From SIG435 sp045530725 (GTDB taxonomy: Bacteria > Bacillota > Clostridia > UMGS1810), in the NCBI GenBank assembly GCA_045530725.1, contig JAZSCT010000020.1, forward strand, positions 62,001 through 126,000: a stretch of DNA of 64,000 bases, in the 5' to 3' direction. Shown here one piece after another: positions 21,739 through 30,229 of the stretch (position 1 is its first letter; each line of letters opens with the position of its first letter). The notes below the pieces were generated by a model, which ran no database searches, had not been told where the DNA came from, and saw only the letters and a list, made by a program, of their open reading frames with translations. Position numbers and translations under genes: made by a program.

Positions 21739-21798
21739 AAAAATTTCATTATATATATACGTTTGTTTTTGAGTAATACATAAGGGGATGATTTTTGA

Positions 21799-22680
21799 AT
21801 GGACAGATTTATAAATGAATACAAAGAATACCTTATCACAGAACAAAGGGCATCTTTAAATACAGTTCAGGCGTATCTGAGAGATGTGAAACTTTATGAT
21901 AAGTTTCTGCATTTGTCTGATACAGATATTCTGAAGGCAAACAAAACCAATGTTCTTTCCTATGTTCTGAATATGCAAAAGGAGAACAAAGCACCTTCAA
22001 GTGTATCAAGAAGTATTGCATCCATAAGGAATATGTATTCCTTCCTTGTATCTTCAGGCTACGTATCCAGAAATCCTGCATCCAAGATTGACGCCCCGAA
22101 ACAGAAGAAGAAAATGCCTGACATACTTACTATGGAAGAAATAGATATTCTTCTTAATTCACCTGATACAACATCTGATAAGGGTAAACGTGACAGAGCC
22201 ATGCTCGAACTTATGTATGCAACGGGAATCAAGGCTTCAGAGATAATCGGACTAAAAGTGTCTGATGTTGAAACAGAACTGGGATTTCTTAAATGTGCAT
22301 TCGGTACAAAGGCGAGAATTATTCCTCTTGGCAGAATGTGTATAGATGCCATAACCGATTATATACTTAATGCCCGCTCCAACTTCATTACAGAATCAGA
22401 TGAAGGATGGCTTTTTGTAAACTACACAGGTAAGTCACTTACACGTCAGGGATTCTGGAAGATAGTCAAGGAATACAAGAGGAAGGCAGGAATAGAGAAG
22501 GATATAGCACCTCATACTCTGAGACATTCATTTGCTGCACACATGGTAGAGAATGGTGCAGATCTTATGAGCGTGTCAGAAATGCTTGGGCACAGCGATA
22601 TATCATCAACTCAGGTTTATTCCCGTCTTGTGAAGGACAGAATCAAGGATGTATATCAAAAATCCCACCCAAGAGCGTGA
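21799..22680 (+). CDS. XerD-like site-specific tyrosine recombinase
   Basis: The 293-residue protein has the N-terminal core-binding domain of Xer proteins (NEYKEYLITEQRASLNTVQA) and a catalytic domain with the conserved Lys in FGTKARIIPLG, HTLRHSFAAHMVENGADL, and LGHSDISSTQVYSR ending in the nucleophile Tyr. In the first catalytic motif (MYATGIKASEIIGLKV, about residue 150) the usual catalytic Arg is Lys. Xer recombinases resolve chromosome dimers at dif near the terminus. The paralog may be inactive or use another site. A strong GGGGATG ribosome-binding site precedes ATG 21799. Confidence 0.85.
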   Translation: MDRFINEYKEYLITEQRASLNTVQAYLRDVKLYDKFLHLSDTDILKANKTNVLSYVLNMQKENKAPSSVSRSIASIRNMYSFLVSSGYVSRNPASKIDAPKQKKKMPDILTMEEIDILLNSPDTTSDKGKRDRAMLELMYATGIKASEIIGLKVSDVETELGFLKCAFGTKARIIPLGRMCIDAITDYILNARSNFITESDEGWLFVNYTGKSLTRQGFWKIVKEYKRKAGIEKDIAPHTLRHSFAAHMVENGADLMSVSEMLGHSDISSTQVYSRLVKDRIKDVYQKSHPRA

Positions 22681-22801
22681 TTTTTGGCAAATATAACTAA
22701 ATATTACACAAAACACCGATTGAATACGCATAGTTTATTGTGCACTTTTCACGAAATTTTAAAAAACGAGCAAAAATTAAGCCCAAATTGCAAAAAAAAT
22801 C

Positions 22802-22830
22802 TTGCATTTTTGCCGAAAATATAGTAAACT
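22802..22830 (+). promoter_or_regulatory. Promoter of the S10-type ribosomal operon
   Basis: TTGCAT (22802-22807) and TAAACT (22825-22830) are 17 bases apart, with a long leader before rpsJ. It is the only likely promoter I see ahead of the ribosomal genes after the Xer gene. Confidence 0.6.
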
Positions 22831-22837
22831 ATGCTAG

Positions 22838-23073
22838 ATGTGGCATGACATACGATGAAGTGGGAGGTTACCGGTTCAGCATAACTGAACCAATTTCCAT
22901 GGAGAATGTCCGAATCTTGAACTCGGGCGGCTTAGTCACGGTACAGGTGTATTATGCCCAGTCACTATCCGTTAGTACTGGGTTTTATAATGCCGAAAGC
23001 AGGAAACACACGGCTGGGTGTACTGTTAACGACTGTCGTAATGCGCAGAAAAAATAAAAGGAGGTACACTACG
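22838..23073 (+). promoter_or_regulatory. Structured leader of the ribosomal protein operon
   Basis: The 5' untranslated region is ~235 nt and has a clean hairpin (GGTTCAG at 22873-22879 with CTGAACC at 22885-22891) preceded by GTGGGAGGTTACC, then a GC-richer segment with CTCGGGCGGCTTAG. Long leaders like this are where ribosomal proteins (L4 in E. coli) bind to regulate the operon. It lacks a T-run terminator, so control would act on translation or by another protein. AAAGGAGG precedes the rpsJ start by 8 bases. Confidence 0.55.
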
Positions 23074-23388
23074 ATGGCAAACAGTCAGAAAATCAGAATT
23101 AAGCTCAAAGCTTATGATCATCAGTTGGTTGATCAGTCTGCTCAGAAAATTGTTGAGACAGCGGTTAGAACAGGTGCTAAGGTATCAGGTCCTATTCCAC
23201 TTCCGACAAAGAAGGAGATTGTGACAATCCTCAGAGCGGTTCACAAGTACAAAGATTCTCGTGAACAGTTCGAAATGAGAACTCACAAGAGACTTATCGA
23301 CATTCTCGAACCAACAACAAAAACAATGGACACATTGCTTAAGATTTCATTGCCAGCAGGCGTTGATATCGAAGTTAAGCAGGTGTGA
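23074..23388 (+). CDS. rpsJ: Ribosomal protein S10
   Basis: The 104-residue protein has the S10 core: RIKLKAYDHQLVDQSAQKI and PLPTKKEIVTILRA with the HKYKDSREQFEMRTHKR segment. It is a component of the small-subunit head and also a partner of NusB in transcription antitermination. The start is ATG 23074 behind AGGAGG; upstream in-frame ATGs are in the leader. First gene of the cluster. Confidence 0.98.
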   Translation: MANSQKIRIKLKAYDHQLVDQSAQKIVETAVRTGAKVSGPIPLPTKKEIVTILRAVHKYKDSREQFEMRTHKRLIDILEPTTKTMDTLLKISLPAGVDIEVKQV

Positions 23389-23482
23389 TTAGGACTTAAG
23401 TCTTAATCGGATTGCTGCAGTTTGGCAGCAGGTCAATGTTGGAGCAAAGCTTCAACCAATAACCATATAGGAGGAAAAAACA
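23389..23482 (+). other. rpsJ-rplC spacer with paired hairpins
   Basis: The 94-base spacer is longer than the others in this cluster. It contains the palindrome GACTTAAGTC, the hairpin GCTGC (23414-23418) with GCAGC (23425-23429), and TTGGAGC (23439-23445) with GCTTCAA (23449-23455). It ends in TAGGAGG before rplC. It may be a target for autoregulation or RNA processing. Confidence 0.45.
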
Positions 23483-24112
23483 ATGCAGAAAGCAATTTTA
23501 GGTAAAAAACTTGGCATGACTCAGGTTTTCACCGAAGACGGTATTGTGATCCCTGTTACTGTTATAGAAGCAGGCCCTGTTACCGTAACACAGTTAAAGA
23601 CTGTAGATAATGACGGCTATGATGCTGTTCAGGTTGGTTTTGTTGATGTAGCTGACAAGAAACTCACAAAACCGGAAAAAGGACACTTCGCAAAAGCAGG
23701 AGTATCCGGTAAGAAATTTTTGAAAGAATTCAAATTTGACGAAGGCGTAAGCTACGAACTCGGTGCTGAAATCAAAGCAGATGTATTTGCAGAAGGTGAC
23801 AGAGTTGATGTTACCGGTATCAGCAAAGGTAAAGGCTTCGCAGGCACAGTTAAGAGATGGGGTTCACACAGAGGTCCTATGAGCCACGGTTCAGGATACC
23901 ACAGAAGACCCGGCTCAATGGGTGCTTGTTCAACTCCGTCAAGAGTTATGAAGAACAAGAAGCTTCCTGGACATATGGGTGTTGAACAGGTTACAGTTCA
24001 GAACCTTGATGTAGTAAGAGTTGATGTTGAAAAGAACATCATCCTCGTAAAAGGCGCAGTTCCTGGTCCTAAGGGTGGCTTGTTGACAATCGTTAATACA
24101 GTTAAAGCGTAA
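23483..24112 (+). CDS. rplC: Ribosomal protein L3
   Basis: This 209-residue protein carries the L3 signature: GHFAKAGVSGKKFLKEF, then RGPMSHGSGYHRRPGSMG at about 132-149 and KLPGHMGVEQVTVQNLDVV. L3 is an early assembly protein near the peptidyl-transferase centre. ATG 23483 has AGGAGG. It is 25 bases before rplD. Confidence 0.98.
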   Translation: MQKAILGKKLGMTQVFTEDGIVIPVTVIEAGPVTVTQLKTVDNDGYDAVQVGFVDVADKKLTKPEKGHFAKAGVSGKKFLKEFKFDEGVSYELGAEIKADVFAEGDRVDVTGISKGKGFAGTVKRWGSHRGPMSHGSGYHRRPGSMGACSTPSRVMKNKKLPGHMGVEQVTVQNLDVVRVDVEKNIILVKGAVPGPKGGLLTIVNTVKA

Positions 24113-24136
24113 TATAATAGGAAGGAGGACTAAAAT

Positions 24137-24760
24137 ATGCCTACAGTAGGTTTATATAAAATGGATGGCAGCCAGGTAGGTACCATCGAATTGAACGAAA
24201 GCATTTTCGGTCAGGAAATAAACAAGAGTGTTTTACATCAGGTTGTTGTAAACTATCTTGCAAACCAGAGACAGGGTACACAGAGCACAAAGACACGTTC
24301 TGAAGTATCAGGTGGCGGAATCAAACCTTGGAGACAGAAAGGTACAGGTAGAGCAAGACAGGGTTCTATCAGGGCTACACAGTGGATCCATGGTGGTATT
24401 GCTCTCGGTCCTAAGCCAAGAGATTACAGCTACTCACTTAACAAAAAGGTTAAGAAAGTTGCTATGAAATCAGCTTTGAGTTCAAAAGTGGCAGAAGCAG
24501 AAATCAAAGTTATTGATGAATTGAAACTCGATGCTATCAAAACTAAAGATATCAAAGCAATGCTCGACAAACTCGAAGTAAACACAAAAGCTCTTATCGT
24601 TACATGCGATAAAGATGAACTCATTTACAAATCAGGCAGAAACATCGATGGTGTTACAGTTACATTTGCCGGAGTTTTGAATGTGTACGATATTTTAAGT
24701 CATGATCAGCTAATAATTGCAAAGGATGCAATTGCTAAGATTGAGGAGGTGCTCGCATAA
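24137..24760 (+). CDS. rplD: Ribosomal protein L4
   Basis: The 207-residue protein has the extended loop SGGGIKPWRQKGTGRARQG that reaches the exit tunnel, followed by GSIRATQWIHGG. In E. coli free L4 represses this operon through its leader. ATG of rplW overlaps the stop by one base, so L4 and L23 are coupled. Confidence 0.97.
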   Translation: MPTVGLYKMDGSQVGTIELNESIFGQEINKSVLHQVVVNYLANQRQGTQSTKTRSEVSGGGIKPWRQKGTGRARQGSIRATQWIHGGIALGPKPRDYSYSLNKKVKKVAMKSALSSKVAEAEIKVIDELKLDAIKTKDIKAMLDKLEVNTKALIVTCDKDELIYKSGRNIDGVTVTFAGVLNVYDILSHDQLIIAKDAIAKIEEVLA

Positions 24761-25050
24761 TGAACGCACATGATATCATTATCAGACCAATAATCTCTGA
24801 AAAAAGCATGGATCAGCTTGCTGACAAGAAATACACTTTTGAAGTTAAGAAATCAGCTACAAAAGTACAGATTAGACAAGCAGTTGAAGAAATCTTCAAT
24901 GTAAAGGTTGTAAGCGTTACAACTTCAGTAGTTCTCGGAAAAGTTAAGAGAATGGGAGCTACATCTGGTAAAAGAGCCGATTGGAAAAAAGCTACTGTTA
25001 AACTTTCAGCTGATTCCAAAACAATCGAATTCTTTGAAGGCTTGGCTTAA
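24760..25050 (+). CDS. rplW: Ribosomal protein L23
   Basis: This 96-residue protein has the core IIRPIISEKSMDQLADKKYT, then VRQAVEEIFNVKVVSV-like and a loop GKVKRMGATSGKRADWKKA. L23 sits at the tunnel exit and docks trigger factor and SRP. Normal length. Confidence 0.97.
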   Translation: MNAHDIIIRPIISEKSMDQLADKKYTFEVKKSATKVQIRQAVEEIFNVKVVSVTTSVVLGKVKRMGATSGKRADWKKATVKLSADSKTIEFFEGLA

Positions 25051-25083
25051 ACAATAAATTAAATTAGTTAAGGAGTGACTAAA

Positions 25084-25917
25084 ATGGCGATTAAAAAATT
25101 TAATCCTACTTCTCCTGCACGCAGATTTATGACAGTGTCAACCTTTGAAGAACTTTCTAAGGTTGCTCCGGAAAAGAGTTTGCTCGAACCTCTTAAGAAG
25201 ACTTCCGGCAGAAACTCTTACGGTAGAATCACAGTTCGTCATAGAGGCGGCGGAAACAAGAGAAAATACAGAGTTATAGATTTTAAGAGAATCAAAGACG
25301 GTGTGAACGCTAATGTTCTCACAATTGAATACGATCCAAACAGAACAGCTAATATCGCTCTTATTCAGTACGAAGACGGCGAAAAGGCTTACATCATTGC
25401 TCCTGAAGGTTTGAAGGTTGGCGATGTTGTTCGTTCAGGTGCGGATGCTGATATCAAACCGGGTAACGCACTTCCAATCAGTGCAATTCCTGTTGGTACT
25501 TTAATCCACAACATCGAGCTCTTCCCTAAGAGAGGTGCTCAGCTTGTAAGAAGCGCAGGTAACTCTGCACAGCTTATGGCTAAAGAAGGTAAATACGCTC
25601 AGGTAAGACTTCCAAGCGGTGAAGTTAGAATGGTAAGTGTTGATTGTAAGGCTACAATTGGTGTAGTTGGCAACCACGACCACGAAAACATCTCCATTGG
25701 TAAGGCAGGCAGAAAGAGACATATGGGTTGGAGACCTACCGTTCGTGGTGTTGTTATGAACCCATGCGACCATCCACACGGTGGTGGTGAAGGTAAGTCA
25801 CCTGTTGGTATGCCAAGCCCTGTTACACCTTGGGGTAAGCCTACTTTGGGTTACAAGACCAGAAACAAGAAGAAACTCAGCAGCAAATATATTGTTAAGA
25901 GAAGAAACGCAAAATAA
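25084..25917 (+). CDS. rplB: Ribosomal protein L2
   Basis: The 277-residue protein starts at ATG 25084 behind AAGGAGTG; a GTG nine bases earlier is in frame but lies in the ribosome-binding site. Conserved points are GRITVRHRGGGNKRKYR, and near the C-terminus GVVMNPCDHPHGGGEGKSPV with the histidine needed for peptidyl transfer. L2 is essential for subunit joining. Confidence 0.98.
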   Translation: MAIKKFNPTSPARRFMTVSTFEELSKVAPEKSLLEPLKKTSGRNSYGRITVRHRGGGNKRKYRVIDFKRIKDGVNANVLTIEYDPNRTANIALIQYEDGEKAYIIAPEGLKVGDVVRSGADADIKPGNALPISAIPVGTLIHNIELFPKRGAQLVRSAGNSAQLMAKEGKYAQVRLPSGEVRMVSVDCKATIGVVGNHDHENISIGKAGRKRHMGWRPTVRGVVMNPCDHPHGGGEGKSPVGMPSPVTPWGKPTLGYKTRNKKKLSSKYIVKRRNAK

Positions 25918-25952
25918 TATAGAAACCTATATATTTTGGAAGGAGGTTTATT

Positions 25953-26231
25953 ATGGGAAGATCAGTTAAAAAAGGACCTTTTGTCGAAGAGCGCCTTATG
26001 AAGAGAATAGTTGAAATGAACGACGCAGGCGAAAAGAGAGTAATCAAAACCTGGTCAAGAGCTTCTACTATATTCCCGGAAATGGTTGGTCATACAATCG
26101 CTGTTTATGACGGAAGAAAACATGTTCCTGTATATGTAAGTGAAGATATGGTAGGACATAAACTTGGTGAATTCGCACCTACAAGAACCTTTAAAGGTCA
26201 TGCAGGTTCAAAGACATCCGGCGTAAAATAA
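25953..26231 (+). CDS. rpsS: Ribosomal protein S19
   Basis: The 92-residue protein reads MGRSVKKGPFVEERLMKRI and HVPVYVSEDMVGHKLGEFAP, the standard S19 signature. It is in the head of the small subunit with S13. AAGGAGG precedes ATG 25953. Confidence 0.98.
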   Translation: MGRSVKKGPFVEERLMKRIVEMNDAGEKRVIKTWSRASTIFPEMVGHTIAVYDGRKHVPVYVSEDMVGHKLGEFAPTRTFKGHAGSKTSGVK

Positions 26232-26274
26232 ACAGTTATATATATCCTAATTTTTTGAAAGGAGGATTTATCTG

Positions 26275-26631
26275 ATGGAAGATAAAATAATCGCAAAAGA
26301 AGCAGTTGCCAAAGTTAGCTATGCTAGAATTTCATCCAGAAAGGTGAAAGTGGTAATTGACTTAATCAGAAATAAAAATGTTGGCGATGCAATGGCAATC
26401 CTTAAATTCACACCGAAGGCTGCAGCACCTATCGTAGAAAAACTTTTGAAGAGTGCTATCGCAAACGCAGAAAATAATTTTGGTATGGATGTTGACAAAC
26501 TCTATGTTTCAGAGGTTTATGCAAACCAGGGTCCAACTCTTAAGAGAGTTCAGCCTAGAGCACAGGGCAGAGCATTCAGAATCAGAAAGAGAACAAGCCA
26601 CATCACATTGGCTGTTAAGGAAAGAGAATAG
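26275..26631 (+). CDS. rplV: Ribosomal protein L22
   Basis: The 118-residue protein has the core KVSYARISSRKVKVVIDLIR and the tunnel loop GPTLKRVQPRAQGRAFRIRK, the site of macrolide interaction. An N-terminal extension of about eight residues (MEDKIIAK) is longer than in E. coli. AAGGAGG precedes the start. Confidence 0.97.
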   Translation: MEDKIIAKEAVAKVSYARISSRKVKVVIDLIRNKNVGDAMAILKFTPKAAAPIVEKLLKSAIANAENNFGMDVDKLYVSEVYANQGPTLKRVQPRAQGRAFRIRKRTSHITLAVKERE

Positions 26632-26651
26632 TCTAAAAGGAGGTAAGAATT

Positions 26652-27320
26652 TTGGGTCAGAAAGTACATCCACACGGATTGAGAGTCGGCGTTATCAAAG
26701 ATTGGGATTCCAAATGGTATGCTGACAAGAAAAATTTCGGTGATAATCTTGTAGAAGATTACAAAATCAGAAAGTATCTTAAAAAGGCTCTTTTTGCTGC
26801 AGGTGTTGCAAAGATCGAAATTGAAAGAACTGACAGCAAAATAAGAATCAACATTTATTCAGCAAAGCCCGGTACCATCATCGGTAAGGGCGGAGCAGAA
26901 AAAGATAAAATCAAAGCAAATGTAGAAAAATTAATCAATAAGAGTGTTATCATCAACATTGTTGAAGTTAAACACCCTGACACAAATGCTCAGCTCGTTG
27001 CAGAAAACATCGCTGCACAGTTGGAAAGAAGAATTTCTTTCAGACGTGCTATGAAACAGGTTATGCAGAGAGCAATGAAACTTGGTATCAAAGGTATCAA
27101 GACTGCATGTTCAGGTCGTCTTGGTGGTGCTGAAATCGCTCGTACAGAACAGTATCATGAAGGTACTATTCCACTTCAGACACTCAGAGCAGATATTGAT
27201 TACGGTTTCTATGAAGCTGACACAACTTATGGTAAGATCGGTGTTAAGGTTTGGATTTACAAAGGCGAAGTTTTGAAGGCTAACAAACCTGCTCCAAGCA
27301 AAGCTGAAGGAGGTAAATAA
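26652..27320 (+). CDS. rpsC: Ribosomal protein S3
   Basis: The 222-residue protein starts at TTG 26652 behind AGGAGGTAAGAATT. It begins GQKVHPHGLRVGVIKDWDSK and has the KH domain loop KPGTIIGKGGAEKD at about 75-88 and CSGRLGGAEIARTEQYHEG. S3 is part of the mRNA entry site. Confidence 0.98.
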   Translation: MGQKVHPHGLRVGVIKDWDSKWYADKKNFGDNLVEDYKIRKYLKKALFAAGVAKIEIERTDSKIRINIYSAKPGTIIGKGGAEKDKIKANVEKLINKSVIINIVEVKHPDTNAQLVAENIAAQLERRISFRRAMKQVMQRAMKLGIKGIKTACSGRLGGAEIARTEQYHEGTIPLQTLRADIDYGFYEADTTYGKIGVKVWIYKGEVLKANKPAPSKAEGGK

Positions 27321-27322
27321 TC

Positions 27323-27763
27323 ATGTTGTTACCTAAAAGAGTAAAACACAGAAGAGTAATGAGAGGTCGTATGACCGGTAAAGCTACTCGTGGTAATAAA
27401 GTATCAAATGGTGAATTTGGCATTCAGGCACTTGAACCTGCTTGGATTACATCCAACCAGATTGAAGCAGCCAGAATTGCGATGACCCGTTACACAAAGA
27501 GAGGCGGTCAGGTATGGATCAAGATTTTCCCTGACAAGCCTGTTACAGAAAAACCTGCTGAAACTCGAATGGGTTCAGGTAAAGGTTCACCCGAATACTG
27601 GGTTGCAGTTGTAAAACCGGGTAGAGTATTGTTTGAAATTGGCGGTGTTTCAGAAGAAGTTGCAAGAGAAGCTATGCGTCTTGCTATGCACAAGCTCCCT
27701 CTTAAGACTAAATTTGTGACACGTGAATCTCAGGGAATGGATGGTGATTCTAGTGAAAATTAA
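27323..27763 (+). CDS. rplP: Ribosomal protein L16
   Basis: The 146-residue protein has the N-terminal MLLPKRVKHRRVMRGRMTG and GSGKGSPEYWVAVVKPGRV, typical of L16, which helps place tRNA in the A and P sites. It overlaps the start of rpmC by 11 bases. Confidence 0.98.
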   Translation: MLLPKRVKHRRVMRGRMTGKATRGNKVSNGEFGIQALEPAWITSNQIEAARIAMTRYTKRGGQVWIKIFPDKPVTEKPAETRMGSGKGSPEYWVAVVKPGRVLFEIGGVSEEVAREAMRLAMHKLPLKTKFVTRESQGMDGDSSEN

Positions 27764-27953
27764 TGAAATCAGAGATTTAGCTCCTAACGAATTAGAGCTT
27801 AAATTGACAGAGCTTAAAGCCGAATTATTCAACTTGAGATTTCAGCACGCTACAAATCAGCTAGATAATCCAAGAAGAATAACAGAAGTAAAGCGTACAA
27901 TTGCGAAAATCAAAACTGTGTTAAGAGAAGTAGCATTGACAGAAACTGTTTGA
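27753..27953 (+). CDS. rpmC: Ribosomal protein L29
   Basis: The 66-residue protein starts at GTG 27753, giving KINEIRDLAPNELELKLTEL and HATNQLDNPRRITEVKRTI, the L29 helical hairpin that docks SRP and trigger factor. The frame extends further upstream but only inside rplP; GTG 27753 matches family length. Confidence 0.92.
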   Translation: MKINEIRDLAPNELELKLTELKAELFNLRFQHATNQLDNPRRITEVKRTIAKIKTVLREVALTETV

Positions 27954-27992
27954 TTTTAACTCTAGTAAATGTTTGAAAAGGAGGACTAAGCT

Positions 27993-28247
27993 ATGGAACG
28001 TAATTACAGAAAAGTGCGTATCGGTAAAGTAGTAAGCGACAAGATGGATAAGACAATCGTTGTTGCTATCGAATACAACGTAAAACACGCTCTTTACGGT
28101 AAAATCGTAAAAAGAACTTATAAACTTAAAGCTCATGATGAAGAAAATGTAGCTAAAATCGGCGATAAGGTTAAAGTTATGGAAACAAGACGCTTATCAA
28201 AGGACAAGAGATGGAGATTAGTTGAGATCTTAGAGAAAGCTCAATAA
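27993..28247 (+). CDS. rpsQ: Ribosomal protein S17
   Basis: The 84-residue protein has GKVVSDKMDKTIVVAIE and VMETRRLSKDKRWRLVEIL, the S17 OB-fold signature. It binds 16S rRNA in the body of the small subunit. AAGGAGG lies before ATG 27993. Confidence 0.98.
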   Translation: MERNYRKVRIGKVVSDKMDKTIVVAIEYNVKHALYGKIVKRTYKLKAHDEENVAKIGDKVKVMETRRLSKDKRWRLVEILEKAQ

Positions 28248-28272
28248 TTAACACGGAAAGGAGAGGTTCTAA

Positions 28273-28641
28273 GTGATCCAACCACAGACACTTTTAAAAG
28301 TTGCTGACAACACAGGTGCTAAGGAAATCATGTGTATCAGAGCACTTGGTGGCAGTAAGAGAAAATACGCTAATATTGGCGATGTAATTATTGCTTCGGT
28401 TAAAAAGGCAACACCAGGCGGTGTTGTTAAGAAAGGTGAAGTAGTTAAGGCTGTTGTTGTAAGATCTGTAAAAGGTCTTAGAAGAGCAGACGGAACATAC
28501 ATTAAATTTGATGAGAATGCGGCTGTTATTATCAGAGACGATAAGACTCCGAAAGGAACTCGTATATTCGGACCTATTGCCCGTGAATTGAGGGATAAAG
28601 AATATATGAAGATATTGTCTTTGGCACCGGAAGTTCTATAA
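28273..28641 (+). CDS. rplN: Ribosomal protein L14
   Basis: The 122-residue protein starts at GTG 28273 (AAAGGAGAGG upstream) and has KVADNTGAKEIMCIRALGG and ENAAVIIRDDKTPKGTRIFG. L14 lies at the subunit interface and in the bridge to S12. Length is exactly usual. Confidence 0.98.
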   Translation: MIQPQTLLKVADNTGAKEIMCIRALGGSKRKYANIGDVIIASVKKATPGGVVKKGEVVKAVVVRSVKGLRRADGTYIKFDENAAVIIRDDKTPKGTRIFGPIARELRDKEYMKILSLAPEVL

Positions 28642-28656
28642 TAAGGAGGCGTCATA

Positions 28657-28980
28657 ATGAACACAATTCATATTAAAAAAGGCGATACTGTTGTAGTTTT
28701 GTCCGGCGTTGATAAAGGCAAAAAGGGCAAGGTTCTCACAGTTATGCCTAAAGAAAGTAAAGTAATTGTTGAAGGCATTAACATGGCTGTTAAACATAAA
28801 AAACCAAGAAAGCAGGGAGATCCGGCTGGTATCATCAACCAGGAAGCTCCAATCAATGCTTGCAAGGTTATGCATGTTTGCAACAAATGCGGAAAACCGA
28901 CTCGTATCGGTTACAAAATCTTGGCTGACGGTAAGAAAGCAAGAGTTTGTAAGAAATGCCAGGAAGTATTTGAAAATTAA
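28657..28980 (+). CDS. rplX: Ribosomal protein L24
   Basis: The 107-residue protein begins with an HIKKGDTVVVLSGVDKGKKG KOW motif and ends with a zinc-like CNKCGKPTRIGYKI and CKKCQEVFEN, which gives four cysteines (C-x2-C, C-x2-C) present in many Firmicutes L24. It is an assembly initiator for the 50S subunit. Confidence 0.96.
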   Translation: MNTIHIKKGDTVVVLSGVDKGKKGKVLTVMPKESKVIVEGINMAVKHKKPRKQGDPAGIINQEAPINACKVMHVCNKCGKPTRIGYKILADGKKARVCKKCQEVFEN

Positions 28981-29004
28981 TTTTAGAGAGGAGGATTTTC
29001 GCTT

Positions 29005-29550
29005 ATGGCTAGCAGAATGAAAACACTTTACGAAGAAACCGTAAAGGGTGCACTTATGGAAAAGTACGGATACAAAAGTCCTATGGAAATTCCAAAATTT
29101 GAAAAAATTGTAATCAACATTGGCGTTGGCGAAGCTAAGGATAATGCAAAAGCTCTTGATGCTGCAATGGAAACATTGGCAATCATTACAGGACAGAAGC
29201 CTGTTGCAACAAAAGCCAAAAATTCAGTTGCCAACTTTAAAATAAGAGAAGGTATGAACATTGGTTGTAAGGTTACACTCAGAAGTGAAAAAATGTATGA
29301 ATTCTGGGATAGACTTACAAACGTTGCTCTTCCTCGTGTAAGAGACTTCAGAGGTATCAATCCTAATTCTTTTGATGGTAGAGGTAACTATGCTCTCGGT
29401 ATTAAAGAACAGCTTATCTTCCCTGAAATTGAGTATGATAAGATTGATAAAATCAGAGGTATGGATATTATTGTAGTTACAACTGCAAAAACTGACGAAG
29501 AAGCTCGTGAACTTTTAAGTCTTATGGGCGCACCGTTTATAAAAGCGTGA
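29005..29550 (+). CDS. rplE: Ribosomal protein L5
   Basis: The 181-residue protein has PKFEKIVINIGVGEAKDNAK and GMNIGCKVTLRSEKMYEFWD, then RDFRGINPNSFDGRGNYALG. L5 binds 5S rRNA and P-site tRNA. GAGGAGG precedes ATG 29005. Standard size. Confidence 0.98.
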   Translation: MASRMKTLYEETVKGALMEKYGYKSPMEIPKFEKIVINIGVGEAKDNAKALDAAMETLAIITGQKPVATKAKNSVANFKIREGMNIGCKVTLRSEKMYEFWDRLTNVALPRVRDFRGINPNSFDGRGNYALGIKEQLIFPEIEYDKIDKIRGMDIIVVTTAKTDEEARELLSLMGAPFIKA

Positions 29551-29566
29551 GAGGAGGAAATGACGC

Positions 29567-29752
29567 ATGGCTAAATTATCTATGAAATTAAAGCAGCAGA
29601 AACCTCAGAAGTATTCAACAAGAGAATACTCCAGATGTAAAATATGCGGCAGACCTCATGCTTATTTGAGAAAATACGGCATTTGTCGTATTTGCTTCAG
29701 GGAATTGGCTTACAAAGGACAGATTCCCGGTGTGAGAAAAGCAAGTTGGTAA
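29567..29752 (+). CDS. rpsN: Ribosomal protein S14, zinc-binding type
   Basis: The 61-residue protein has the zinc-ribbon cysteines at about residues 24, 27, 40 and 43 (CKICGRPHAYLRKYGICRIC), the C+ form that depends on zinc. The shorter length supports the type found in Clostridia. It lies between rplE and rpsH as usual. Confidence 0.97.
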   Translation: MAKLSMKLKQQKPQKYSTREYSRCKICGRPHAYLRKYGICRICFRELAYKGQIPGVRKASW

Positions 29753-29798
29753 GACTTAAGATGGAAATTAGTATAGTTTTTAAAAAGGAGGTAGCACA

Positions 29799-30197
29799 AT
29801 GCAGATAACCGATCCAATTGCTGATATGCTTACACGTATCAGAAACGCAAATTCACAGAAACATGAATCCGTTTTGGTTCCTTCTTCAAAGATGAAAGTG
29901 GCTATCGCAAAGATCTTGGAAGATGAAGGATATATCAGCGGTTTTGAAGTTACAGAGGACGGAAAACAAGGTGTTATGAAAATCACTTTGAAATACGGTG
30001 CTAACAAATGTAAGGTTATATCAGGACTTAAGAGAGTTAGTAAACCGGGTCTTAGAGTTTATGCTAGTAAGGAGGACTTGCCAAGAGTTCTTAAAGGTCT
30101 CGGAATTGCAATCATTTCCACATCTAAGGGAATTATGACTGACAAAGAGGCTAGAAAGCAGAACGTAGGCGGCGAAGTTCTTGCATTTATCTGGTAA
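29799..30197 (+). CDS. rpsH: Ribosomal protein S8
   Basis: The 132-residue protein reads ITDPIADMLTRIRNANSQKH and near the end LPRVLKGLGIAIISTSKGIM, the S8 signature that contacts 16S helix 21. AAAAGGAGG precedes ATG 29799. Confidence 0.98.
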   Translation: MQITDPIADMLTRIRNANSQKHESVLVPSSKMKVAIAKILEDEGYISGFEVTEDGKQGVMKITLKYGANKCKVISGLKRVSKPGLRVYASKEDLPRVLKGLGIAIISTSKGIMTDKEARKQNVGGEVLAFIW

Positions 30198-30229
30198 TTA
30201 AGTTTTATAACACAGGAGGTGAAGTAAAA

